From positions 62,001 to 126,000 of the forward strand of contig NZ_FOFV01000012.1 in the NCBI RefSeq assembly GCF_900111005.1: a stretch of DNA of 64,000 nucleotides, given 5' to 3'. Numbering within the stretch: position 1 is the first letter of the stretch; every line of letters begins with the position of its first letter. Under the pieces are notes generated by a model. The model did no database searches, was not told the origin of the DNA, and saw only the letters and a program-made list of their open reading frames with translations. Positions 7,800 to 16,472 of this stretch are shown one piece after another. A program made the translations under genes and the position numbers. This DNA is from Lentzea albida. GTDB lineage: Bacteria > Actinomycetota > Actinomycetes > Mycobacteriales > Pseudonocardiaceae.

Positions 7800-8960
7800 A
7801 TGCGCATCGGTTTCACGCCCGAAGAGGAGCAGTTGCGCCAGGAGTTGCGGGCGTACTTCGCCGCGCTCATGACGCCCGAACGCAAGGCCGGGCTCTCCGG
7901 TGGCGGCGACTACGGCGACGCCGCGGTCTACAAGGACACCGTCCGCCAGATGGGGCTCGACGGGTGGCTGACCATCGGCTGGCCCGAGGAGTACGGCGGG
8001 CGCGACCGCCCGATGCTCGAGCAGCTGATCTTCCTCGACGAGGCGTCGGCGGCCGGCGCGCCCGTGCCGTTCCTGACGCTGAACTCCATCGGGCCGACGA
8101 TCATGTCGCTGGGCACGCCCGAGCAGAAGGCCTTCTACCTGCCCAAGATCGCGTCCGGCGAGCTGCACTTCGCCATCGGCTACTCCGAACCGGAGGCGGG
8201 CACCGACCTCGCTGGCCTGCGCACGCGGGCCGTGCGCGACGGCGACGAGTACGTGATCAACGGCCAGAAGATGTGGACGAGCCTCATCCAGTACGCCGAC
8301 TTCGTCTGGCTGGCCTGCCGCACCGACCAGGAGTCGCGGCGGCACAAGGGCCTGAGCGTCATCATGGTGCCGACGACGGCTCCGGGCTTCTCCTGGACGC
8401 CTGTGCCGACGATGTCCGGCCCCACGACCAGCGCCACCTTCTACGACGACGTGCGGGTGCCGGCCGAGAACCTCATCGGCGAGGAGCACCAGGGCTGGAA
8501 GCTCATCACCAACCAGCTCAACCACGAACGCGTCGCGTTGTGCTCGGCCGCGCCGCTGCAGACCGCGTTGCGCGAGGTTCGTCGATGGGCGGACGAGACC
8601 GGTGCCGCGAAACAGGAGTGGGTGCGCCTGCACCTCGCCCGCGTGCACGCGAAGACCGAGTTCCTCAAGCTTATCAACTGGCGGATCGCGTCCGGTTCCG
8701 ACGAGGCGCCCTCCCCGGCGGAGGCGTCCGCCACCAAGGTGTTCGGCACCGAGTTCGCGACCGAGGGCTACCGGCTGCTCATGGAGGTGCTGGGCGCCAA
8801 CGGGATCGTGCGCGCCGGCTCGCCGGGAGCGCTGCTGCACGGCCGGGTCGAACGCATGCACCGCTCGTCGCTGATCCTCACGTTCGGCGGCGGCACCAAC
8901 GAGATCCAGCGGGACATCATCGCGCGCGCGGGCCTCGGGCTCCCCGCGGTACCCAGGTGA
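7800..8960 (+). CDS. fadE26: Acyl-CoA dehydrogenase FadE26 (ChsE4), catalytic subunit
   Basis: Acyl-CoA dehydrogenase of 386 residues with the full family architecture: N-terminal helices, AIGYSEPEAGTDLAGLRTRA (flavin/substrate loop), INGQKMWTS, and a C-terminal FGGGTNEIQRDIIA (FAD-binding end). The next gene encodes a shorter partner, and the pair matches M. tuberculosis FadE26-FadE27 (ChsE4-ChsE5), a heterotetramer that dehydrogenates steroid CoA esters with the long eight-carbon side chain. The ATG lies 11 bases after the KstR box with only weak Shine-Dalgarno complementarity. Upstream codons in frame are not homologous. Assignment rests on pair architecture and on synteny with fdxD. Confidence 0.92.
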   Translation: MRIGFTPEEEQLRQELRAYFAALMTPERKAGLSGGGDYGDAAVYKDTVRQMGLDGWLTIGWPEEYGGRDRPMLEQLIFLDEASAAGAPVPFLTLNSIGPTIMSLGTPEQKAFYLPKIASGELHFAIGYSEPEAGTDLAGLRTRAVRDGDEYVINGQKMWTSLIQYADFVWLACRTDQESRRHKGLSVIMVPTTAPGFSWTPVPTMSGPTTSATFYDDVRVPAENLIGEEHQGWKLITNQLNHERVALCSAAPLQTALREVRRWADETGAAKQEWVRLHLARVHAKTEFLKLINWRIASGSDEAPSPAEASATKVFGTEFATEGYRLLMEVLGANGIVRAGSPGALLHGRVERMHRSSLILTFGGGTNEIQRDIIARAGLGLPAVPR

Positions 8961-8971
8961 GGAGCACTGCC

Positions 8972-9883
8972 ATGGACTTCACGCTCACCGAGGCGCAGCG
9001 CGAGCTGGCCGCGCTGACCCGCAAGATCCTCGACTCGTCCGACTCCCCGTGGACCGACCTCGTCAAGTCCGGTGTCGTGCCCGAGCAGCCCGGCGAGTTC
9101 GGTGTGCTGGAGCAGTGCGCGGTGCTGGTCGAACTGGGCCGCGCGGTCTCGGACGTCCCCTACCTGCCCACGACGGTGGCGGCGTCGGCGCTCGCGGAGT
9201 TCGGCACGCCCGAGCAGCGCGCACGCTGGCTGACGCCCGGCACCGTGCTGTCGGTCGCGCTCTCCGAGGCCGACGGCGTGAAGACGACCGTGCCGTTCAC
9301 GAGCACCGCGGCCGCTTTCCTGGTGCCGCAGGGCGAACAGGTGTTCCTGGTCGAGGCGGGCGAGCTGGAGATCACGCCGCAGGAACTGGTCGACGGCTCG
9401 GACGCGGGCTCGTTCGAGCACTCCGGCGGTGACCTGGTGCCCGGTCTCACCCCCGGCTGGCTGCTCACGCGGTACGCGCTGGGCCTGTGCGCGCTCCAGC
9501 TCGGCGTGACCGAACGCGCCCTGGAGCTCACGGCCGAGTACGCGCGGACCCGCGTGCAGTTCGACCGGCCGATCGGCAGCTTCCAGGCCGTGGCACAACG
9601 GCTCGCCGATGCGTACATCGACGTCGCGGCCATCCGCCTGACGCTGTGGCAGGCCGCCTGGCGGCTCTCCGAGGGCATGGACGCGACGGAGGAGGTGGCG
9701 ACGGCCAAGTTCTGGGCGGCCGACGCCGGGCACCGCGTGGCGCACACGGCCGTGCACGTCCACGGCGGCACCGGCATCGACATGAGCCACGACGTGCACC
9801 GCTACTTCACCGCGGCCAAGCGCCACGAGTTCGAGCTGGGCGGGGCGACCGCCCAGCTCCTGAAGCTCAGCGCAGCTTGGTGA
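8972..9883 (+). CDS. fadE27: Acyl-CoA dehydrogenase FadE27 (ChsE5), partner subunit
   Basis: A 303-residue short acyl-CoA dehydrogenase subunit. It lacks much of the middle domain, but keeps the C-terminal half including ARTRVQFDRPIGSFQAVAQRLAD and the HVHGGTGIDMSHDVHRYF segment that completes the FAD pocket in alpha2-beta2 enzymes. It begins 11 bases after fadE26 with GGAG upstream, so the two are surely co-translated. Together they would introduce the double bond in the first beta-oxidation cycle of the C27 side chain. Its 3' end overlaps the convergent nitronate-monooxygenase-like gene by 17 bases. Confidence 0.9.
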   Translation: MDFTLTEAQRELAALTRKILDSSDSPWTDLVKSGVVPEQPGEFGVLEQCAVLVELGRAVSDVPYLPTTVAASALAEFGTPEQRARWLTPGTVLSVALSEADGVKTTVPFTSTAAAFLVPQGEQVFLVEAGELEITPQELVDGSDAGSFEHSGGDLVPGLTPGWLLTRYALGLCALQLGVTERALELTAEYARTRVQFDRPIGSFQAVAQRLADAYIDVAAIRLTLWQAAWRLSEGMDATEEVATAKFWAADAGHRVAHTAVHVHGGTGIDMSHDVHRYFTAAKRHEFELGGATAQLLKLSAAW

Positions 9884-10955
9884 GGCGTTCGACCGTCTCG
9901 TCGAACTCGCGCAGCAGGTCCGCCAGGACGTCCGCGACCGGGCGGACCTCGTTCATGCGCCCGACGACCTGCCCGACCGGCATCGACACCACGGACGGGT
10001 CGTCGGACCGGGCGATCCGCAGGTGCGCCTCGCTGACCAGGATGTTCTGCAACGGCATCGGCAGCGGGTCCGGTGCCTCGTCCGACGTCCACGCCTCGGT
10101 CCACCGCGTCTTCAGCAGCCGCGCCGGTTTGCCGGTGTAGATGCGGGTGCGGACGGTGTCGCTGGACCCGGCGGCGAGCAACGCCTCCTGGGTGCTGGAG
10201 TTGCCGAGGGTGTACTCGGCCGTGGTGAGCCAGTACGAGCCCATCCACACCCCGGACGCGCCCAACGCCATCGCCGCGGCCGCCTGGCGTCCCGAGCCGA
10301 TGCCACCGGCGGCGAGCACCGGCACGTCGACCGCGTCGACGATCTCCGGCACCAGCACCATCGTCGCGACCTCACCCGTGTGGCCACCGGCCTCGTACCC
10401 CTGCGCCACCACGATGTCGACGCCGTTCGCCACGTGCCGGCGCGCGTGTTCGGCCTTGCCCGCCAGCGCCGCCACGGGCACTCCCGCCGCGTGCACCCGT
10501 TCGATGACGTCGGTGGGAGGCGAGCCCAGGGCGTTCGCGATCAGCCGGATCGGGTGTTCCAGGGCCACGTCGACGTGCGAGCGCGCGACGGAGTGCAGCC
10601 AGCCGAGCACGCCCTCGCCGCCTTCGCCGTCGGGCAGTGGTGGCACACCGAGCTTCAGCAGGGTCTGGGCCACGAAGTCCTTGTGGCTCTGCGGGATGAG
10701 CCCGGCGAGGTCGATCTGCGTGCCCTCCTTCGGCACGGTGGCGGGCATGACGATGTCGACGCCGTACGGCTTGCCGTCGGTGTTCTCGTCCATCCACGTC
10801 AATGCGCGGTCGAGGTCCTCCGCGTCGTTGAACCGCACGCACCCGAGGACACCGAGCCCGCCCGCTCTGCTGATCGCCGCCGCCACGTGCTCGGACGGCG
10901 TGAAGCCGAAGACGGGGTGCTCGATGCCCAGCTCGTCACACAGGCTGGTGCGCAT
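9867..10955 (-). CDS. Nitronate monooxygenase-family FMN oxidoreductase
   Basis: FMN TIM-barrel protein of the NMO/2-nitropropane dioxygenase family, 362 residues. Visible: N-terminal LGIEHPVFGFTPSEHVAAA, the flavin-phosphate motif AGGIGSGRQAAAAMALGASGVWMGS and the conserved EAGGHTG loop. The ATG overlaps the fadD19 stop by 20 bases, so the two are one operon controlled by the KstR box between fadD19 and echA19. A related family member, IpdC, acts in ring C/D degradation as a flavin reductase-like enzyme, so this paralogue may act on a CoA-linked steroid intermediate rather than on nitronates. That is inference; the physiological substrate is unknown. Confidence 0.85.
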   Translation of the reverse strand: MRTSLCDELGIEHPVFGFTPSEHVAAAISRAGGLGVLGCVRFNDAEDLDRALTWMDENTDGKPYGVDIVMPATVPKEGTQIDLAGLIPQSHKDFVAQTLLKLGVPPLPDGEGGEGVLGWLHSVARSHVDVALEHPIRLIANALGSPPTDVIERVHAAGVPVAALAGKAEHARRHVANGVDIVVAQGYEAGGHTGEVATMVLVPEIVDAVDVPVLAAGGIGSGRQAAAAMALGASGVWMGSYWLTTAEYTLGNSSTQEALLAAGSSDTVRTRIYTGKPARLLKTRWTEAWTSDEAPDPLPMPLQNILVSEAHLRIARSDDPSVVSMPVGQVVGRMNEVRPVADVLADLLREFDETVERLTKLR

Positions 10956-12522
10956 GGTCCTCCACGTGGCGCTTCGCCCACTGGTAGTCGGGTTTGCCGC
11001 TGGGGGTGCGGCCGATCTCGCCGACGAGCCACAACGACCGCGGCACCTTGTAGCCCGCGAGGGTCTCGCGGACGTGGGCGTCCAGTTCGGACAGCGTCGG
11101 CGTGGTGCCGTCACGCGGCTGGACGATCGCGCCGACCCGTTGGCCGAGCAGGTCGTCCGGGACGCCGATCACGAGCGCGTCGAACACGTCGGGGTGTGAC
11201 TTCAGCACGCCCTCGACCTCTTCGGGGAACACCTTCTCGCCGCCGGTGTTGACGCACGTGTTGCCGCGTCCCAGCAACGTGATGTCGCCGTCGGACTCGA
11301 AGCGGGCGAAGTCGCCGGGCACCGTGAACCGCTTGCCGTCGACCTCGACGAACATCCGCGCGGTCTTCTCGGGGTCCTTGTAGTAGCCGATCGGGATGTG
11401 CCCGCCGCGGGCCAGCTTGCCGATCACGCCGGGCTTCGGCTCGAGCCTGTTGCCGTCGTCGTCGATGACGATGGTGTCCTCGTTGAGCTTCACCTTGGTG
11501 CCGTCGGTCTGCACGATCTCCTTGGGCACCGCGCCGATGCCGGTGGACCCGGTCTCGCTCGACCCGATCGACTCCAGCAGCGTCGTGTGCGGCAGGAGCT
11601 CCTGGTACTGCTTCTTGACGGTGTAGGAGAACAGCGCGGCACTGCTGTTGAGGATGTAGAGCGACGAGCCGTCGTAGGTGCCGCGCTGGAACTCCTCGAT
11701 CAGCGGCCGGCCCATCGCGTCCCCGGTGATGACGGCGACCTGGACCTTTTCCCTTTCGATCACCCGCCAGATCTCGACGGGGTCGAACTTGGGCACCAGC
11801 ACCACCGTGCTGCCGCTGAACAACGCGCCGAGCACGGCCCACTGCGCCGCGCCGTGGATGAGCGGCGGCAGGCACAGCCGGACGAGCCCGTAGTCCTTGC
11901 CGGACTTCGCCTGGTGCCATTCGTCGGTGAGCCGCTCGCCGGTGACGAAGTCGATGCCGCCGCCGAGCGTGCGCCACACGTCCTCGTGCCGCCACATGAC
12001 GCCCTTGGGCATGCCTGTGGTTCCACCGGTGAAGAGGATGTAGAGGTCGTCGGGGCTGCGCGGCGGGAAGTCCCGCTCGCCGGACTCCTCGCTCAACGCG
12101 GTCTCGTAGTCCGCGCCCTCGAACGGTTCCTCGGTTTCGTCGTCGATCACGACCGTGTGGCCGGGGGCGCCGACCTCCGCGACCAACGGCGCGTACCGCC
12201 GTTCGTGCACCAGCGCGGTCAGGTCCGCTTCACCGAAGAGGTAGTGCAACTCGTTCTTGGTGTAGCGGTAGTTCACGTTGATGGCCACGGCCCGCAGCTT
12301 GTAGACCGCGAGCATGGCCTCGACCAGTTCGATCGAGTTGCGCGCGTAGAGGCCCACGTGCGAACCCTGCGTCACGCCGTTCTTTGCCAGGTGGTGAGCC
12401 AGTTTGTTGGCTCGCGCCTCGAGTTCGGCGTAGGTGACCCTCTTCGGGCCGCAGACGAGCGCGGTCCGGTCGGGCACGGTGTCGGCGGCGTGTTCAACGA
12501 GGTCTGCGACGTTGAGGGCCAT
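10936..12522 (-). CDS. fadD19: Steroid side-chain acyl-CoA ligase FadD19
   Basis: ANL-superfamily acyl-CoA synthetase of 528 residues with P-loop YILFTGGTTGMPKG near residue 180, the SSETGSTG motif, GDFAR (ATP ribose binding), GGEKVFPEEVE hinge and C-terminal PSGKPDYQWAK lysine. The ATG at 12522 is chosen because the KstR box lies just upstream of it; a longer start would put the operator inside the gene. Synteny (divergent from an EchA19-like hydratase) and sequence identify FadD19, which ligates CoA to the C26 carboxylate of sterol side chains and is essential for C24-branched sterols in Rhodococcus. Downstream it overlaps the NMO-like gene. Confidence 0.93.
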   Translation of the reverse strand: MALNVADLVEHAADTVPDRTALVCGPKRVTYAELEARANKLAHHLAKNGVTQGSHVGLYARNSIELVEAMLAVYKLRAVAINVNYRYTKNELHYLFGEADLTALVHERRYAPLVAEVGAPGHTVVIDDETEEPFEGADYETALSEESGERDFPPRSPDDLYILFTGGTTGMPKGVMWRHEDVWRTLGGGIDFVTGERLTDEWHQAKSGKDYGLVRLCLPPLIHGAAQWAVLGALFSGSTVVLVPKFDPVEIWRVIEREKVQVAVITGDAMGRPLIEEFQRGTYDGSSLYILNSSAALFSYTVKKQYQELLPHTTLLESIGSSETGSTGIGAVPKEIVQTDGTKVKLNEDTIVIDDDGNRLEPKPGVIGKLARGGHIPIGYYKDPEKTARMFVEVDGKRFTVPGDFARFESDGDITLLGRGNTCVNTGGEKVFPEEVEGVLKSHPDVFDALVIGVPDDLLGQRVGAIVQPRDGTTPTLSELDAHVRETLAGYKVPRSLWLVGEIGRTPSGKPDYQWAKRHVEDHAHQPV

Positions 12523-12533
12523 GGTAGGCAAAG

Positions 12534-12547
12534 TAGAACGTGTTACT
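12534..12547. promoter_or_regulatory. KstR operator between fadD19 and echA19
   Basis: TAGAACGTGTTACT carries both core half-sites (AAC, GTT) of the KstR consensus; only the last base differs. It lies 11 bases before the fadD19 start and 49 before echA19, controlling both directions. Confidence 0.88.
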
Positions 12548-12596
12548 GTTCTCGACAATCCCCCGTGCGGTCAGACTCGATCCAGGAGGCGCGCGA

Positions 12597-13388
12597 ATGA
12601 CGACCACGACAGAACCACACGCGTTGGTGGACTTGGTCGACAACGTCTTGGTCGTCACGATGAACCGCCCCGAGGTCCGCAACGCCCTGTCCGGCCCCAT
12701 GTTGGCCATCATGAAAGAGGCGTGGGACCGCGTGGACGAAGACCCGGACGTGCGGGTCTGCATCCTGACCGGCGCCGGCGGCTCGTTCTGCGCCGGCGCG
12801 GACCTCAAGGCCATGACGTCCAACCACCCCAGCGAGAACGCCGGCAAGTTCGACTTCTCCGTCATCGAACCGCTGCTGAAAGGACGTCGATTGACGAAAC
12901 CGCTCATCGCGGCGGTGGAAGGCCCGGCGGTCGCGGGCGGCACGGAGATCCTTCAGGCGACGGACATCCGCGTGGCGGGCGAGAGCGCGCGGTTCGGCGT
13001 CTCCGAGGCGCGCTGGGGCCTGTTCCCGCTCGGTGGTTCGGCGGTGCGGCTGCCGCGCCAGATCCCGTACACGGTCGCGGCCGACCTCCTGCTGACCGGG
13101 CGGCACATCAGGGCCGCGGAGGCCAAGGAGATCGGGCTGATCGGCCACGTGGTGCCGGACGGCCAGGCCCTGGACAAGGCGCTGGAACTGGCCGCGCTCA
13201 TCACGGCCAACGGGCCGATCGCAGTGCGGAAGATCCTGCAGACCATGCGGGAGACCGAGGCGATGCACGAGAACGACGGGTTCACAGTGGACGCCCGGCT
13301 CGGCATGGAGGTGTTCTCCAGTGAGGACGCCAAGGAGGGGCCGCGGGCGTTCGCGGAGAAGCGCAAGCCGGAGTTCAGGGGAAGGTGA
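12597..13388 (+). CDS. echA19: Enoyl-CoA hydratase EchA19
   Basis: Crotonase-fold hydratase of 263 residues: substrate-binding [10 protein letters not shown], oxyanion-hole strands [17 protein letters not shown] and [17 protein letters not shown], and the acid-base region [23 protein letters not shown] precedes the ATG by seven bases. Divergent from fadD19 as in M. tuberculosis Rv3516, whose product hydrates long-chain steroid enoyl-CoA esters; here it would follow FadE26/27. Position 139-145 contains a plausible catalytic Glu (SEARWG). It stands alone in its transcription unit because the next gene is convergent. Confidence 0.92.
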   Translation: MTTTTEPHALVDLVDNVLVVTMNRPEVRNALSGPMLAIMKEAWDRVDEDPDVRVCILTGAGGSFCAGADLKAMTSNHPSENAGKFDFSVIEPLLKGRRLTKPLIAAVEGPAVAGGTEILQATDIRVAGESARFGVSEARWGLFPLGGSAVRLPRQIPYTVAADLLLTGRHIRAAEAKEIGLIGHVVPDGQALDKALELAALITANGPIAVRKILQTMRETEAMHENDGFTVDARLGMEVFSSEDAKEGPRAFAEKRKPEFRGR

Positions 13389-13421
13389 GCGCCCGGCCGG
13401 AGGGGCCAGGCGCCTGAACGA

Positions 13422-13919
13422 CTACCCCCTGATCCAGCGCTGGTCGTTGTAGTTGGAGTTGCACGGCGAGATGAACACGTTCCCGTTGGCGTGTGCCGCC
13501 AGGCAGTTGCCGGGGTATTGGCGGTTCTCCAGCAGGCCCGGGTCCGGCGGGTACGGGGCCCACCGCTGGTCGCGGTAGCCGGAGTTGCAGTCGGACGTGA
13601 AGACCGCGCCGCCGTGGGTGGCCAGACAGCCGTTGCTGAACTTGTTCTGGATCATGCCGAGGTCGGAGTACCGGATCCAGAACTGGTCGTCGTACTGGCC
13701 GCAGAAGCCGCTGCCCGAACTCGGTCCGTAGTGCATGAAGACGGTCGGATGATGGTTGGCCATGCACATGTTCGGCAACCCCTGGTTGCGCCACACGGCA
13801 TAGTGATCGGCGAGGACCACGGCGTCCTGTTGCGCGGCGACCGCGGGTGACGCTCCGAAGAGAAGCGTCAACGCGGCCAGCACTCCGAAGAAGCGCGCGG
13901 CAAAGCGTTGCTTGAGCAT
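13422..13919 (-). CDS. Secreted ricin-B (beta-trefoil) lectin-like protein
   Basis: Small exported protein of 165 residues. A Sec signal peptide (MLKQRF, hydrophobic core, AVAA cleavage region around 25-29) is followed by three repeats of about 40 residues. Each ends in a QxW motif: QFW 79-81, QRW 118-120 and QRW 160-162, the hallmark of beta-trefoil carbohydrate-binding domains. Paired cysteines (CLATH...DC; CLAAH...PC) suggest a disulfide in repeats two and three. There is no catalytic domain, so this is a stand-alone binding module. It has no KstR box and no obvious link to sterols; it may have been inserted between echA19 and the next sterol genes. Function unknown beyond likely glycan binding. 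Confidence 0.85.
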   Translation of the reverse strand: MLKQRFAARFFGVLAALTLLFGASPAVAAQQDAVVLADHYAVWRNQGLPNMCMANHHPTVFMHYGPSSGSGFCGQYDDQFWIRYSDLGMIQNKFSNGCLATHGGAVFTSDCNSGYRDQRWAPYPPDPGLLENRQYPGNCLAAHANGNVFISPCNSNYNDQRWIRG

Positions 13920-14043
13920 GAGCGTGCAGATCCCCTCTGTCCCCAGTTCGCGTCCCGGTTCACGGAACTCGAGGCACGATAACGAGGAGCGGACTGGCCA
14001 CCTGATCATTTGTGCCCGCAGTTGTCCGCGTCAGGAGGCGCTC

Positions 14044-14769
14044 GTGGTACCACCGGTCGTCATCATCGACCTCGACGACTGCCTGATCCCGGACGGCACC
14101 GCCGCGCGTGCCGCCATCGCCGCGGTGCTCGACGAGCTCTCGATCACCGCGGACGAGCAGGCGGTCGACACCGTGCTGGCCGCCGCGCGCCGGGAGTGGC
14201 GCGAGAACCGGCAGATCACTCACCGCGAGGTCGAACGGGTCGCGTCCTGGGAGGCGCTCTGGGCGGACTTCCACGACCTGCCGATGCCACCCGAGGTCGT
14301 GGACGCGCTGGTCGGCAACGACGTGCGCGCGTGGCGGCTCGCCCTGGACGACCTGGGCAGCTCAGCCGACGCCCAGGTCGCCGCGCTCGCGTTCCGCAGG
14401 CTGCGCCGTGCTTTGGTGGTCCCGTTCCCCGGTGTGGAACAGGCGTTGGAGTCCCTCGGCGAACGGCACGAGCTGTGGCTGGCCACCGACGGGTGCCGAT
14501 CGCTGCAACGCGCGAAGATCGCGCTCTCCGGGCTGGCCGACCGGTTCGCGCGCGTGTTCGTCTCGGGCGAGGTCGGTCACCCCAAGGGCACCGCGGGGTT
14601 CACCGACGCCGTCCGCGCCGCGCTGACGGACGGCCGGACGGTGTGCTTCGTCGCAGGCGACAGCGAGACCACCGATCTCCTGCTCGCGAAGACCGGTGGC
14701 TGGCCGTTCGTGCGCATCACCGACGAGGTGAGGTTCGCGGGCGCGGCCGCGTTCTGCCGCTGCCCTTAG
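14044..14769 (+). CDS. HAD-superfamily phosphatase-like hydrolase
   Basis: Haloacid-dehalogenase-fold hydrolase of 241 residues from a GTG start preceded by AGGAGG. Motif I is DLDDCLIPD (nucleophile Asp9, general acid Asp11), motif II LATDG near 150, motif III lysine in GHPKGT near 185 and motif IV FVAGDSETTD near 206. An alpha-helical cap sits between motifs I and II. Likely a small-molecule phosphatase; substrate unknown. It is divergent from the lectin gene across a 124-base spacer in which I see no KstR box. Its stop codon overlaps the convergent Tat-exported KstD-like gene by four bases. Probably not a sterol gene. Confidence 0.85.
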   Translation: MVPPVVIIDLDDCLIPDGTAARAAIAAVLDELSITADEQAVDTVLAAARREWRENRQITHREVERVASWEALWADFHDLPMPPEVVDALVGNDVRAWRLALDDLGSSADAQVAALAFRRLRRALVVPFPGVEQALESLGERHELWLATDGCRSLQRAKIALSGLADRFARVFVSGEVGHPKGTAGFTDAVRAALTDGRTVCFVAGDSETTDLLLAKTGGWPFVRITDEVRFAGAAAFCRCP

Positions 14770-16472
14770 ATGTCGTTGGCCGCGATGTACCCGAACGTCA
14801 TGGCGGGCCCGATGGTCGACCCGGCCCCGGCGTAGCTGCGGCCCATCACGGCCGAGCTCACGTTGCCCGCCGCGTACAGGCCGGGGATGACCGAGCCGTC
14901 CGGCCGCAGCACGCGGGCACGCGCGTCGGTGACCAGGCCGCCCTTCGTGCCGAGGTCGCCGGGCACGATCTTGAAGGCGTAGAACGGCGGTGCCCACAGC
15001 GGTGCGAGGCACGAGTTCGGGAAGATCGCCGGATCGGTGTAGTAGTGGTCGTAGGCGCTGTCGCCGCGGCGGAAGTCGGCGTCGCGGCCGGTCACGGCCT
15101 GGCCGTTGAACCGGCTGACGGTCGACCTGAGGTTCGCCGCCGGCACGCCGATGGCCGCCGCCAGGCCGTCGAGCGACCAGTTCTTCACGACCGCGCCGGA
15201 GGAGTACCAGCCGTCGGGCAGCGGCAGGGTCGGGGCGACGTCGGCGAAGAGGTACCTGTTGCGGTAGTTCTGGTCCACGACGAGCCACGCCGGGATGCAC
15301 GGGTCGGTGGGGTTCTTGTCGTACATGACGTGCACGACGTCGCTGTAGGGCGCGGCCTCGTTGACGAACCGGCGACCGGCGGCGTTGATCATCAGGCCGC
15401 CGGGCAGCGTGCGTTCGGCGAGGCAGAAGTACGGGGAGCCGGGCGTCGGGATGGCGGGGCCCCACCAGGCGTCGTCCATCAGGTCGACGGCGGCGCCTGC
15501 CCTGAGGCCCGCGCGGTGGCCGTCACCGGTGTTCTCCTTCGCGCCGACCGTCCACTGCGTACCGATCGGCTGGCGCTGGTACTGGGCGCGCATGGCGGCG
15601 TTGTGCTCGAAGCCGCCGGAGCCCATGATCACTCCGCGACGGGCGCGCACGACTCCCCGCGAGGTCACCACGCCGCGGACGGCGCCGTTCTCCACGACGA
15701 GGTCCTGCAGGCCGGTGTTCAACCACACCGGGACGTTCGACTGCAGCAGGCCCGCGCGCAGACCACCGGCCAGCGCCTGGCCCATCGTCAGCGGCTTCTC
15801 CCCCGCCAGCGCGGCCGCCGTGCCGCGGGCGAGAGCGGCGGCCGCGGTCGCCGCACCCTTGGCGTTGACCAGGGCCAGCGCGAGCCACTTGTAGTCGGCG
15901 CCGTAGATGACCATGCCGGCGGGCGGGCTCAGGTACGGCGCGTTCAGGTTCGCCAGTTCGGCGCCGAGGACGCGGCCGTCGAGCACCTCCGGTTCGATCG
16001 AGCGGCCCTTGGCGATGCCGCCGGGGAACTCCGGGTAGTAGTCGCTGTAGCCGTCCATGTGCCGGAAGCGCAGCGGGCTGTTCCGCATGACGAACGAGAT
16101 CATCCGCGGTCCCTGCGCCAGGTAGGCCTGCTGGCGGGCCGGCGGGATGTCGCCGACGACCGCGGCGAGGTACTGCGCGGCCTTCGCCGGTGTGTCCGGC
16201 ACCCCGGCGGCCAGGATCACCTCGTTGTTGGGGATCCAGATGCCCGCGCCGGACCTCGCGGCCGAGCCGCCGTACGTCGGCGCCTTCTCCACGACCACGC
16301 AGGTCAGGCCGCGCTTGGCGGCGGTCAGCGCGGCGGTCATGCCCGCCGCGCCCGCACCGACGACCACGACGTCGAACTCCCCGAGGTCAGCGGACGCCGA
16401 GCCGGGTCTGACCAGTCCGGAGGCCAGCGCGAGGCCGGCTCCGGCGAGCACCTGACGGCGGTTCAGGGTCAC
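14766..16472 (-). CDS. Tat-exported 3-ketosteroid delta1-dehydrogenase paralogue
   Basis: 568-residue flavoprotein of the KstD family with an N-terminal twin-arginine signal: NRRQVLA at 4-10, a hydrophobic stretch to about residue 20, and a SASA-D cleavage site near 28. FAD motif VVGAGAAG at 37-44. The KstD catalytic set is intact: YSDYYPE at 142-148, Tyr376 (NEAAPY), Tyr547 and Gly551 (RSYAGAG), plus VPGDLGTKGG. It should therefore introduce the 1,2-double bond into 3-ketosteroids, but outside the membrane. It is the last gene of a KstR-controlled operon after an acyl-CoA synthetase and a PPOX protein; its GTG overlaps the PPOX stop by four bases. Catalysis is well supported; export is inferred from the signal. 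Confidence 0.88.
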   Translation of the reverse strand: MTLNRRQVLAGAGLALASGLVRPGSASADLGEFDVVVVGAGAAGMTAALTAAKRGLTCVVVEKAPTYGGSAARSGAGIWIPNNEVILAAGVPDTPAKAAQYLAAVVGDIPPARQQAYLAQGPRMISFVMRNSPLRFRHMDGYSDYYPEFPGGIAKGRSIEPEVLDGRVLGAELANLNAPYLSPPAGMVIYGADYKWLALALVNAKGAATAAAALARGTAAALAGEKPLTMGQALAGGLRAGLLQSNVPVWLNTGLQDLVVENGAVRGVVTSRGVVRARRGVIMGSGGFEHNAAMRAQYQRQPIGTQWTVGAKENTGDGHRAGLRAGAAVDLMDDAWWGPAIPTPGSPYFCLAERTLPGGLMINAAGRRFVNEAAPYSDVVHVMYDKNPTDPCIPAWLVVDQNYRNRYLFADVAPTLPLPDGWYSSGAVVKNWSLDGLAAAIGVPAANLRSTVSRFNGQAVTGRDADFRRGDSAYDHYYTDPAIFPNSCLAPLWAPPFYAFKIVPGDLGTKGGLVTDARARVLRPDGSVIPGLYAAGNVSSAVMGRSYAGAGSTIGPAMTFGYIAANDI

